The translations under genes were made by a program, and so were the position numbers. From NCBI RefSeq assembly GCF_000424385.1, contig NZ_AUJU01000030.1, forward strand, positions 1 through 41,203: 41,203 nt of DNA, read 5' to 3'. Below the pieces are notes generated by a model that saw nothing but the letters and a program-made list of their open reading frames with translations, made no database searches and had not been told where the DNA came from. Positions 24,489 through 31,829 of this stretch are shown one piece after another (position 1 is the stretch's first letter; every line of letters starts with the position of its first letter). The DNA comes from Butyrivibrio sp. LC3010 (GTDB lineage Bacteria; Bacillota; Clostridia; Lachnospirales; Lachnospiraceae).

Positions 24489-25327
24489 GTTCTTACGCCT
24501 CCTAAAAATCCGCTGATCAGATAACAAACAGCGAATGCAACGACCTGTGTTGCCACAATTGTTGATCCCACAGGAGTTCCTGCAAGGATAGAGACAAGGA
24601 TTCCTGCCACAGCACATATGACAGAGATGAATGCTGAAAAAATCGTAACCTTTTTAAAGCTTCCAAATAATCTCATGGCTGTAAGAGCCGGAAAAATGAT
24701 AAGCGCTGATATAAGAAGAGAACCTACCAGATTCATGGCAAGGACAATTATTATGGCAATAACAGTTGCAATAAGCAGGTTGTATGCATTTACATTTGTT
24801 CCGATAGCTCTTGAGAAGTTTTCATCAAAGGTTATGGCAAAAAGCTTGTTATAGAATAGAATAAAAAGTATCACTACCAGCGCAGATAGTACTATGCTGA
24901 GCCACATCTCAAACCTGGTAAGTGTCAGGATTGAGGTTGAGCCAAAAAGTGTTGAGCACACATCTCCTGAGAGATTACTGGAGGTGCCGAATATGTTCAT
25001 CAAAAGATAACCAAAGGCAAGGGCACCAACAGAAATCATAGCTATTGCTGCATCACCTTTGATTTTGGTATTTTGTCCTGTTCTAAGAAGGAGGATGGCG
25101 CTGATAATTGTAATAGGCAATACCAGCACCATCTTGTTTGTAAGATTAAAAACACTTGCTATTGCAATTGCTCCGAAAGCTACATGTGAAAGGCCATCCC
25201 CTATGAAGGAAAATCTTTTGAGAACTAATGTTACTCCTAACAAAGAAGAGCATAATGCCACAAGAGTTCCGACAATAAGGGCATATCTTACGAAAGGATA
25301 TTGCATGTATTCAAATAATATTTTCAT
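24485..25327 (-). CDS. znuB: Zinc/manganese ABC transporter permease (ZnuB type)
   Basis: A 280-residue membrane protein of the ABC-3 family with about eight hydrophobic segments. Typical motifs are FIGDGLSHVAFGAIAIA near residue 37, which contacts substrate or ATPase, and LVGSLLISALIIFPALTA in the second half. Its start codon follows directly on the stop of the ATPase gene with no gap (TAA then ATG), so translation is coupled. It forms the channel through which metal handed over by the binding protein enters the cell. Confidence 0.92.
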   Translation of the reverse strand: MKILFEYMQYPFVRYALIVGTLVALCSSLLGVTLVLKRFSFIGDGLSHVAFGAIAIASVFNLTNKMVLVLPITIISAILLLRTGQNTKIKGDAAIAMISVGALAFGYLLMNIFGTSSNLSGDVCSTLFGSTSILTLTRFEMWLSIVLSALVVILFILFYNKLFAITFDENFSRAIGTNVNAYNLLIATVIAIIIVLAMNLVGSLLISALIIFPALTAMRLFGSFKKVTIFSAFISVICAVAGILVSILAGTPVGSTIVATQVVAFAVCYLISGFLGGVRT

Positions 25328-26008
25328 TTAAAGGGTCTCCTTTGAAAGCTGTAAGTATTCCTCTTTTGTGCCGAAAAAGAGATCATCTCCTACAAAAAGA
25401 ATATGACTGGCGTATTCCAGGGCGGCATGAATATCATGAGATATCATAATGATGCTCATGCCGCTATGATTCAGATTATTTATAAGAGAATACATCTCTT
25501 TTGTTACTATAGGATCAAGTCCGGCAACAGGTTCATCGAGAAGCAATACCTTTTTGGCTGCGCATAATGCTCTGGAAAGAAGTACTCGTTGCTGCTGTCC
25601 GCCTGAAAGATCTCTATAGCATCTTTTGGCAAGGTCTGTTATGCCCATTTTCTCCATGTTTTCCTTTGCAAGCTGTTTTTGCTTTGCGCTGTAAAAAGGG
25701 TTAAAACCAGTCTTTGACTGGCATCCTGAGAGAACTATCTCTTCCACTGATGCAGGAAAATCTTTTTGTACCACTGTCTGCTGGGGAAGATATCCTATTT
25801 CATTTTTCTTAAGGCCATCGCCGAATAATACTTCTCCATCAAGTGGATTGGATAATCCAAGTATGGTTTTCATAAGAGTTGTTTTGCCGGATCCGTTTTC
25901 ACCAATGATACAAAGATAGTTTCCTTCATTCACGGTAAAATTAATCCCGCTTATAATTGCCTGGGAATCATATCCGAGAACCAGGTCTTTCACAGTAAGT
26001 AGAGCCAT
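25328..26008 (-). CDS. znuC: Zinc/manganese ABC transporter ATP-binding protein (ZnuC type)
   Basis: A 226-residue ATPase that powers the importer. The order of motifs is Walker A GENGSGKTT (near 35-43), Q-loop LPQQ, signature LSGGQQQRVLLSRAL, Walker B VLLLDEPVAGLD and H-loop ISHD. It starts after AAAGGA. There are 104 bases between it and the znuA stop without an obvious terminator. Confidence 0.94.
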   Translation of the reverse strand: MALLTVKDLVLGYDSQAIISGINFTVNEGNYLCIIGENGSGKTTLMKTILGLSNPLDGEVLFGDGLKKNEIGYLPQQTVVQKDFPASVEEIVLSGCQSKTGFNPFYSAKQKQLAKENMEKMGITDLAKRCYRDLSGGQQQRVLLSRALCAAKKVLLLDEPVAGLDPIVTKEMYSLINNLNHSGMSIIMISHDIHAALEYASHILFVGDDLFFGTKEEYLQLSKETL

Positions 26009-26112
26009 TACAAAATCCTTTTAAAAACTACTTTTATTAACGCAAATGCACGAGTCGGGTGGACATGATTGTATTTTCACCTGGCTATGCACGGGGAGTT
26101 ACTTTTGTGTTG

Positions 26113-27153
26113 TTAACGATTTGAGGACAGAGCTTCTTTTAGAACCTCCAGATTATTTTCCATGATAGACAGGTAAGAGGCTCCGTTTTCAACATCTTTT
26201 GCTGTCGTGCTTTGCATTGAATCCAATGTCAGAATCTGTTGATCTTTTGTGGCAGTATTTTGGACAATGGTTTCAGCAATTTTATGGCCTGCACCCTCAA
26301 TAGTCAGCACAGAGGAGAGTCCCAGTTCGTCTACCTTTCCGGCAAGAAAAGCGATTGTTTCAAAGCTTGCCTCAGTTTCTGCAGAGCATCCGACAAAAGC
26401 AGCATAGTAATCAAGGCCATAGTCATCAGTCATGTATCTGAAGGGGAAGCGGTCTCCAAAAAGAACGGTTTTCGTAGCAGCAGAGGAAACAGCATCCGCA
26501 TATTTTGAGTCGAGATTGTCAAGTTTTTTTGAATAATCATCGGTATTGGCACGATAATATGATGCGTTTTCCGGATCTATGGTTTCCAAAGCACCTTCGA
26601 TACTTTCGCAAATGGCCTTGGCATTTTTCAGAGAAAGCCATACATGTTCGTCATATTCAGGACCTTCTTCTTCACCTTCAGCTTCTTCGCTTTCTTCTTC
26701 CTCGGCTTCCATACCTTCCACCAATTCCTCTTCTTTAATGGAGCTGCCAAGAGTATCAAGCAGATTTATTACGATCATATCTTCATTGAGACTTTCCTTA
26801 AGTGCATCCTCAACCCACTCATCGGACTCGCCGCCAACATATATAAATAAGTCGCAATCGGCTATATTGGCTATATCCATGGCTGTGGGCTGATAGCTGT
26901 GAAGGTCAACTCCGTTATCAAGAAGCATATATACCTCAGCGTCATCTTTTTTGTCACCAAGAATGGCGTTGACCCAGTCATACTCAGGGAAAATAGTGGT
27001 CACAATTTTTGCTTTTTTATCTGAAGATTCTATATTTTCAGATGTCACGGTGTTTTTGGTTTCAGAAGCTGCAGCGTCAATATTCTTAGAACCGCAGGCA
27101 GTAAAAGTAAGCAATATCGATGATATTGCAATAACAGATATTATTCTTTTCAT
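26113..27153 (-). CDS. znuA: Zinc-binding lipoprotein of the ABC transporter (ZnuA/cluster A-I type)
   Basis: A 346-residue metal-binding protein anchored by the lipobox FTAC (Cys20), starting after GGGAGG. Metal-binding positions of the family are visible: His in GVDLHSYQPT, His in DEHVWLS, and an acidic residue near the C-terminus (LTIEGAGHK). The third His motif of classical ZnuA reads FGDRFPFRYM, with Asp where His is usual. Instead of the His-rich loop of many ZnuA proteins it has a very acidic one, EEEESEEAEGEEEGPEYDEH (about residues 150-170). Zinc is the likeliest metal, manganese the alternative. Confidence 0.9.
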   Translation of the reverse strand: MKRIISVIAISSILLTFTACGSKNIDAAASETKNTVTSENIESSDKKAKIVTTIFPEYDWVNAILGDKKDDAEVYMLLDNGVDLHSYQPTAMDIANIADCDLFIYVGGESDEWVEDALKESLNEDMIVINLLDTLGSSIKEEELVEGMEAEEEESEEAEGEEEGPEYDEHVWLSLKNAKAICESIEGALETIDPENASYYRANTDDYSKKLDNLDSKYADAVSSAATKTVLFGDRFPFRYMTDDYGLDYYAAFVGCSAETEASFETIAFLAGKVDELGLSSVLTIEGAGHKIAETIVQNTATKDQQILTLDSMQSTTAKDVENGASYLSIMENNLEVLKEALSSNR

Positions 27154-27232
27154 TTAATAAATCCTCCCGATATGGTTAGTGATTAAAAAAGTGCATAAAG
27201 ATTCCGCCAAAGGGCAGAAATTCCCTGCAGTT

Positions 27233-27550
27233 TTAATTATTTAATCGCACCATTTCGGAGACAGGAGTGGAATAAATACGATGGTTGCCGATCTCAGAAA
27301 TCACGGCAACAGGAAGTGTTATGACAATCAAAGCTACAGCCAGAGCGATTATGCCATCGCCTAACTGATTGAGATTGTTTTCACACTGATGAAGTATTGC
27401 ACAGACAGGACACTCATCGCCTGTACAATCATGAAGCGACTCAGTCGCCACAAAGATAGCAGAAAAAAGCACAACAAAAACCATTGTCATACCCAGTATG
27501 GCAACGAGGAAATTAACAATGAAATTATGTTTTCCACTAATTGTTTGCAT
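27233..27550 (-). CDS. Small Cys-rich membrane protein leading the metal-uptake operon
   Basis: A 105-residue protein, the first gene after the operon promoter, with an AAAGGGA site. It has two hydrophobic segments (about 12-34 and 66-86). Between them is a short loop HDCTGDECPVCAILHQCENNL holding four Cys and two His (split: HDCTGDECPVC and HQCENNL), which would face outside the cell. The Cys spacing suits metal binding. Its place at the head of a zinc-type operon suggests it captures or senses metal for the importer. I know of no characterised homologue. Confidence 0.8.
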   Translation of the reverse strand: MQTISGKHNFIVNFLVAILGMTMVFVVLFSAIFVATESLHDCTGDECPVCAILHQCENNLNQLGDGIIALAVALIVITLPVAVISEIGNHRIYSTPVSEMVRLNN

Positions 27551-27579
27551 GCAGTGCTTTCCCTTTCAAAATTGCGACC

Positions 27580-27608
27580 ATTATATAGCGAGTAGTTTGT
27601 AAATGTCA
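27580..27608 (-). promoter_or_regulatory. Consensus promoter of the metal-uptake operon
   Basis: On the minus strand TTGACA (27608-27603) and TATAAT (27585-27580) are both perfect and 17 bp apart. A promoter this strong normally needs repression. Confidence 0.85.
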
Positions 27609-27621
27609 ATTATTAAAGTTA

Positions 27622-27636
27622 TTTATTGTTACAATA
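27622..27636. promoter_or_regulatory. 7-1-7 palindrome, possible Fur-family (Zur) operator
   Basis: TTATTGT-T-ACAATAA is a perfect palindrome with the 7-1-7 layout of Fur, Zur and PerR boxes. It lies 13 bp upstream of the -35 of the metal operon. The base sequence matches no single well-known box exactly. Confidence 0.5.
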
Positions 27637-27645
27637 ATTTCATGA

Positions 27646-27680
27646 TTTCTTGAACGCAATAAGGAGAAAGCGTTCAAGAA
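27646..27680. other. 11-bp stem-loop in the divergent leader region
   Basis: TTCTTGAACGC (27646-27656) pairs with GCGTTCAAGAA (27670-27680). It has no T tail on either strand, so it is not a typical terminator. It adjoins the dispersed motif copy b and may be part of that element. Confidence 0.6.
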
Positions 27681-27692
27681 TCATGCCTTCGG

Positions 27693-27764
27693 CAGGATAC
27701 GTCCCTCGCTTTGCGAGGACCTGGTTCAATATGAGAATCGAATTTCTGAAGAAATTCAATTTTC
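27693..27764 (-). ncRNA. Candidate structured RNA motif, copy b
   Basis: Read on the minus strand: a 14-bp stem capped by TTCA (27764 to 27733; one A-C mismatch, and a U-G pair at the same position as in copy a), then ATATTGAACCAGG, a 6-bp CCTCGC-AAA-GCGAGG hairpin and GACGTATCCTG. Compared with copy a the stem sequence differs on both sides while pairing is kept. Its reading direction is toward the metal operon. TGCC-GAA-GGCA follows it. Confidence 0.5.
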
Positions 27765-27853
27765 TATACGTAATTGTAGGCAAAATGCGGCTCTTTTCTG
27801 TATAATAATTGAATGAAAAAGGTTTTGAAAAAATTTCTGAATGTAACATTTAT

Positions 27854-28027
27854 AGGAGGAACCATCATGACGAAGTCATGATTCGGAATGGTTCCGACCG
27901 ATAGGGCAGGATTACGAAGTAATCGTGCCAATACACAACGAGGAGGAACCATCATGACGAAGTCATGATTCGGAATGGTTCCGACCGATAGGGCAGGATT
28001 ACGAAGTAATCGTGCCAATACACAAAG
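27854..28027 (+). repeat. Two perfect-looking 87-bp tandem repeats forming double hairpins
   Basis: Units start at 27854 and 27941, and a third begins at 28028, where it becomes the ribosome binding site of the esterase gene. Each unit holds AGGAGG, a nested hairpin (GGAACCAT/ATGGTTCC enclosing CATGAC-GAA-GTCATG) and a second hairpin (GGCAGGATTAC-GAA-GTAATCGTGCC, one mismatch). Each AGGAGG is seven bases from an ATG that starts a four-codon ORF (Met-Thr-Lys-Ser, 27867-27881 and 27954-27968). Confidence 0.85.
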
Positions 28028-28039
28028 AGGAGGAATGGC

Positions 28040-28891
28040 ATGAATTACATTTATGAAATGCCGGCAGAAATGTTGGCAGAGACTAACAAAAGGGGACATG
28101 TCGAACCGATAGAATATGATTCACAGACTTATGATAAGGATGAGAGACCACTTCGTAAAACGGCGCTGGTATATCTTCCTTACGGATATGATAAATCTGC
28201 GAAATATAATGTTTTATATCTTCTTCATGGGGGTGGATGCAATCACAATTATTGGTTCAAGGATTTTCCTGATACAGTAACTATCCTGGATAATATGATT
28301 GAGAAAAAGATTTGTGATCCATGCATTATAGTTACTCCGACTTTTTATCATGACGAAGAGGATCAGCATGTTCATGATGAGTCAAGATGTGAGAACTTTA
28401 TGCATGAACTGAAAAATGACCTTATTCCGGCTATAGAGAGCAAATATGCATGCTATACAGACGGTGACGTATCTGAAGACAATCTTATAAAAACCAGAAA
28501 CCATCGCGCTTTCGCAGGACTTTCTCTTGGCTCTATGACAACATATCGCGCGGCATTTTATAACAACTTTAATCTTTTTGCATGGTATGGACCGTTTTCA
28601 GGTTGTTGCGGACCCTTCGGAGATCATGATATAGAAGTTGAAAGAATCTGCAATACATTAAAGGATGGAAAATCCAAGGGATATGAACTTGGATTTATGT
28701 TCTGCTGCAATGGGGATAAGGACATTGCATTCGAAGAACACAAGGATATAATGGAAAAAGCTGTTAGCAAGACAGATCTTCTTGTTCCGGGAAAGAACTA
28801 TGATTTTTATATAATTCCCGGAGGTGTCCACGACATAAAAGCGTGGCAGTTGCATCTGTATCATGCTTTACAGATTTTTTTCAAGGAATGA
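28040..28891 (+). CDS. CE1-like esterase (feruloyl or acetyl xylan esterase family)
   Basis: A 283-residue alpha/beta hydrolase without a signal peptide. It has LLHGGGCNHNYWF (oxyanion region), the nucleophile elbow GLSLGS with Ser162, an Asp near NGDKD and His264 in GGVHDIKAW. These match the esterase D/feruloyl esterase group that removes ferulic or acetyl groups from xylan side chains. Lacking a signal peptide, it would act on imported feruloylated oligosaccharides. The AGGAGG site belongs to the third, incomplete copy of the 87-bp repeat. The gene is 31 bases before the serine dehydratase genes and may share their transcript. Confidence 0.85.
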   Translation: MNYIYEMPAEMLAETNKRGHVEPIEYDSQTYDKDERPLRKTALVYLPYGYDKSAKYNVLYLLHGGGCNHNYWFKDFPDTVTILDNMIEKKICDPCIIVTPTFYHDEEDQHVHDESRCENFMHELKNDLIPAIESKYACYTDGDVSEDNLIKTRNHRAFAGLSLGSMTTYRAAFYNNFNLFAWYGPFSGCCGPFGDHDIEVERICNTLKDGKSKGYELGFMFCCNGDKDIAFEEHKDIMEKAVSKTDLLVPGKNYDFYIIPGGVHDIKAWQLHLYHALQIFFKE

Positions 28892-28922
28892 TTTTTAGTT
28901 ATTCGGAGGACTGACATTTAAT

Positions 28923-29591
28923 ATGAATGTCTTTGACATTATCGGACCTGTTATGATAGGTCCTTCAAGTTCTCATACAGCGGGAGCTGTGAGACTTGGC
29001 AGGGTTGTTAATAAATTAATGGATGGCAATATTCCAAAGGAAGTGGAGATTACACTTTCCGGGTCTTTTGCCCAGACTTACATGGGACATGGGACTGACA
29101 GGGCACTTCTTGCAGGAATTATGGGTTATCACAGCTATTCTCCGGAGATAAGAGATGCTTTGAAGATAGCAAGCGATAGAGGCATTAATTACAGCTTTAA
29201 AAAAGAGAACATAAAAGGCGCACATCCAAATACAGCTGTTATTCATTATGAGCTTAATGATGGAACTATAGGTTTCATGCAGGGAGCCAGTGTAGGTGGC
29301 GGGAATATACTTGTTAATCAGATAAACGGAATGAACGTCGATTTTAACGGGGATAATAATACTATTCTCGTGATGCATGAGGACAAACCCGGTGTAATAG
29401 CAAGTGTTACGAATGTGATGCACTGGAAGTATGCAGAGCTGAATATTTCAAATTTTCATCTGTCAAGGGAAGAAAAGGGCGGAAATGCGATCATGACAAT
29501 AGAAATAGATTCGCTTCCTCCGGAGACCCTTATAGAAGATATCAGAGAGCTGGAGAATGTTTCAAACGCTCTTCTTATCAGAAGACTTTAA
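28923..29591 (+). CDS. sdaAB: L-serine dehydratase, iron-sulfur dependent, beta subunit
   Basis: A 222-residue subunit of the enzyme that converts L-serine to pyruvate and ammonia. The N-terminal signature IIGPVMIGPSSSHTAGAVRLG is clear (first half IIGPVMIGPSSSHTAG). An ACT-type domain occupies about residues 145-222 (HEDKPGVIASVTNVM, NAIMTIEIDS). GGAGG lies 13 bases before ATG, a long spacing. The alpha subunit gene follows after 17 bases. Confidence 0.93.
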   Translation: MNVFDIIGPVMIGPSSSHTAGAVRLGRVVNKLMDGNIPKEVEITLSGSFAQTYMGHGTDRALLAGIMGYHSYSPEIRDALKIASDRGINYSFKKENIKGAHPNTAVIHYELNDGTIGFMQGASVGGGNILVNQINGMNVDFNGDNNTILVMHEDKPGVIASVTNVMHWKYAELNISNFHLSREEKGGNAIMTIEIDSLPPETLIEDIRELENVSNALLIRRL

Positions 29592-29608
29592 TATATTTTG
29601 GAGAAAAA

Positions 29609-30487
29609 ATGCTTAAATACGATTCAATCGCTGAGCTTATACAGGCAGCGGAGGCAGAGAATAAAAAGATCAGTGAGATAGTTCTTAAGGACCATGCCAT
29701 CAGCATGGAAAAAAGTGAAACAGAGTTATATGAAAAAATGGAAATGGATTTTTTCATAATGAGCGATGCTGTAAAAGAAGGGCAGAAAAAGGACCAGAGA
29801 TCCATGTCCGGGCTTACCGGTGGTGAAGGCTATAAGATGAAAGAGTACGCGGACAAAAGAGAGAGTCTCTGCGGACCCTTCATGTCAAGAGCTATCTCCA
29901 GAGCACTGGCTGTTGCAGGGTGTAACGCTTCAATGGGTAAGATAGTGGCTGCGCCAACTGCAGGAAGTTGTGGTATATTACCGGGATGCCTTGTGTCTTT
30001 ATATGAGGACAGGGGCTTTGATTTGAAGGATATAATAATGTCTATGTTTACGGCAGGAGCCTTCGGACTTGTTATAGCACAAAGGGCGAGTATAGCCGGT
30101 GCGCAGGGCGGTTGCCAGGCCGAATGCGGAAGTGCGGCAGGTATGGCAGCTGCGTCACTTGTAGAGGTAATGGGAGGAACTCCCGCTATGTGCGGACATG
30201 CCTGCGCTATGGCGCTGACAAGCCAGATGGGACTTGTGTGTGATCCTGTTGCAGGACTCGTGGAAATTCCTTGTATCAAGAGGAATGCGTCAGGACTTAT
30301 GATTGCGTTTTCCAGTGCAGATATGGCTCTTTCAGGGATTAAAGCTAAAATTCCTGTTGATGAGTGCATAGATGCCATGCGTGAAGTCGGGGATGCGCTT
30401 CCAAGTTCCCTCAAGGAGACTGCAGGAGGCGGACTTGCAACTACGCCCACAGGCTTAAAGCTCAAAAAGAAAGTATTGAGGGTGTGA
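29609..30487 (+). CDS. sdaAA: L-serine dehydratase, iron-sulfur dependent, alpha subunit
   Basis: A 292-residue catalytic subunit. The substrate and cluster motifs are visible: APTAGSCGILPGCL, AQGGCQAECGSAAGMAAA, GHACAMALTSQMGLVCDPVAG-like sequence (split as GHACAMALTSQMG and LVCDPVAG) and a C-terminal TAGGGLATTPTG. The several Cys supply ligands of the oxygen-sensitive 4Fe-4S cluster. The separate alpha and beta genes are the usual Bacillota form. GGAG precedes the start. The MFS gene follows after 13 bases. Confidence 0.94.
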   Translation: MLKYDSIAELIQAAEAENKKISEIVLKDHAISMEKSETELYEKMEMDFFIMSDAVKEGQKKDQRSMSGLTGGEGYKMKEYADKRESLCGPFMSRAISRALAVAGCNASMGKIVAAPTAGSCGILPGCLVSLYEDRGFDLKDIIMSMFTAGAFGLVIAQRASIAGAQGGCQAECGSAAGMAAASLVEVMGGTPAMCGHACAMALTSQMGLVCDPVAGLVEIPCIKRNASGLMIAFSSADMALSGIKAKIPVDECIDAMREVGDALPSSLKETAGGGLATTPTGLKLKKKVLRV

Positions 30488-30500
30488 GACTGGGGGTATT

Positions 30501-31655
30501 ATGGCATTTCTTTTAATTTTTATTATTTATCTTTCATTTATATCGCTTGGATTACCGGATTCACTTCTTGGAAGTACCTGGCCAAGCATGTATTCTGACC
30601 TGGGATCTACAATTACAGGTGCAGGAACTCTGGCAATGCTAATAAGCGGATGTACTATCATATCAAGTCTTATGGCAGATAAGGTGATTCACAAATTCGG
30701 AACGGCAAAGGTGACAGCTTTTTCTGTTGCCATGACTGCTATTGCGCTGTTTGGATTTTCAACGTGCACAAGTTATCTTATGATGGCAGCATGGTGTATC
30801 CCCTACGGATTGGGAGCAGGCGCAGTTGATTCGGCTCTTAATAATTATGTGGCGCTTCATTACAGTTCAAGGCATATGTCCTGGCTTCATTGTATGTGGG
30901 GAGTTGGTGCATCAGTCGGACCGTGGATAATGTCATTATGTCTTACAAACGGACTCAGATGGCCCAGCGGATACAGAACAATCAGCCTTTTGCAGGTGAT
31001 ACTGACTGTTATTCTTATTATATCGATTCCCATGTGGAAAACAGAATCCCATGCGGAAAGTGATGAGGAAAAACGAAATGTTCTAAGTTTGCGAAAAGCC
31101 ATCGCGCTGCCGGGAGCAAAAACAATACTTGTGGCCTTTTTCTGTTATTGCTCTCTGGAAATGGCAACCGGTCTGTGGGCTCCCAGCTGGCTCGTTACGG
31201 AGAAAGGCATAAGCGCCACAGAAGCAGCCGGACTTGGAGCGCTTTTTTATCTTGGTATTACCATCGGAAGGGCTATAAGCGGATTTATATCCAACAGAAT
31301 GGGTGATCAGAACATGATAAGGATTGGCGAATTTATCATTGTCATAGGTGTAATAATCCTTATGTTTTCAAACAATCTCACCGCGTCCAAGTTTTCTCTG
31401 GTATTAGTTGGACTTGGTTGTGCACCGGTTTATCCGAGTATAATTCACTCGACACCTGACAGATTCGGCAAAGAAAATTCTCAGTCACTGGTTGGCATTC
31501 AAATGGCTGCAGCTTATATGGGCTCGACCTTTGCGCCTAAGATCTTTGGGCTTATCAGTGATTACATTGGTATGTTCATGTATCCATTCTATCTGTGTAC
31601 CTTTGTGGTATTGATGATACTTATGACTGAAAGAGGAAGTAAGCATATTAGTTAA
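30501..31655 (+). CDS. Major facilitator superfamily transporter
   Basis: A 384-residue membrane protein with about twelve hydrophobic segments and a GGGGG site. It resembles the FucP/sugar-transporter-like or YfkF-like MFS group (LGLPDSLLGSTWPSMYSDLG near the start, split at 20 residues; WLHCMWGVGASVGPW; RAISGFISNRMGD as the loop 8-9 motif). The substrate is not certain. Immediate linkage to serine dehydratase could suggest an amino acid, but sugar is commoner for this subgroup. Confidence 0.85.
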   Translation: MAFLLIFIIYLSFISLGLPDSLLGSTWPSMYSDLGSTITGAGTLAMLISGCTIISSLMADKVIHKFGTAKVTAFSVAMTAIALFGFSTCTSYLMMAAWCIPYGLGAGAVDSALNNYVALHYSSRHMSWLHCMWGVGASVGPWIMSLCLTNGLRWPSGYRTISLLQVILTVILIISIPMWKTESHAESDEEKRNVLSLRKAIALPGAKTILVAFFCYCSLEMATGLWAPSWLVTEKGISATEAAGLGALFYLGITIGRAISGFISNRMGDQNMIRIGEFIIVIGVIILMFSNNLTASKFSLVLVGLGCAPVYPSIIHSTPDRFGKENSQSLVGIQMAAAYMGSTFAPKIFGLISDYIGMFMYPFYLCTFVVLMILMTERGSKHIS

Positions 31656-31663
31656 TTGGTGAA

Positions 31664-31721
31664 TTTCCATTTTTCTTAGGAAAACGGAAAGCGTATCGGA
31701 CTAAACGAGGGGCGTGTCCTG
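31664..31721 (+). ncRNA. Candidate structured RNA motif, copy c (shortened)
   Basis: TTTCC-AT-TTTTC-TTAG-GAAAA-C-GGAAA forms two 5-bp stems. It is followed by GCGTATCGGAC, then GAGGGGCGTGTCCTG. The CCTC half of the second hairpin seen in copies a and b is missing; GGAC/GTCC could pair instead. It lies between the MFS and peptidase genes. Confidence 0.45.
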
Positions 31722-31771
31722 TTATATATTTTATTTGGGTAGTGTAAAGTAAGTTATGAAAATTGTGAACT

Positions 31772-31810
31772 GTCCTAAGGGATCCACCGCAAGCGGTACC
31801 CATTAGGACC
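31772..31810. other. Nested hairpin in the leader of the peptidase gene
   Basis: GTCCTAA (31772-31778) pairs with TTAGGAC (31803-31809), enclosing CCGC-AA-GCGG. On the minus strand it has the plan outer stem, inner hairpin, GGAT, outer stem, like the hairpins at 2423-2465 and 27855-27892 on the plus strand. Confidence 0.6.
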
Positions 31811-31829
31811 ATGAAAGAAGGAAAGCAAA

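Noticed and set aside
24489..24617. N-terminal extension of the lipoprotein gene, with many Cys
   Set aside because: It overlaps znuB in another frame. The lipoprotein signal, the ribosome binding site and the ATGA overlap all point to a start at 24488.
27854..28033. CRISPR array
   Set aside because: Only two direct units, no unique spacers, and each unit is internally palindromic; no cas genes are nearby.
27764..28099. Minus-strand ORF of 111 codons with an internal 36-residue repeat
   Set aside because: The repeat simply reflects the 87-bp non-coding tandem repeat; the frame has no good ribosome binding site and overlaps the esterase start.
29830..30465. Long minus-strand ORF opposite sdaAA
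   Set aside because: Shadow of a well-conserved gene; low-complexity Ala/Pro/Ser composition and no ribosome binding site.
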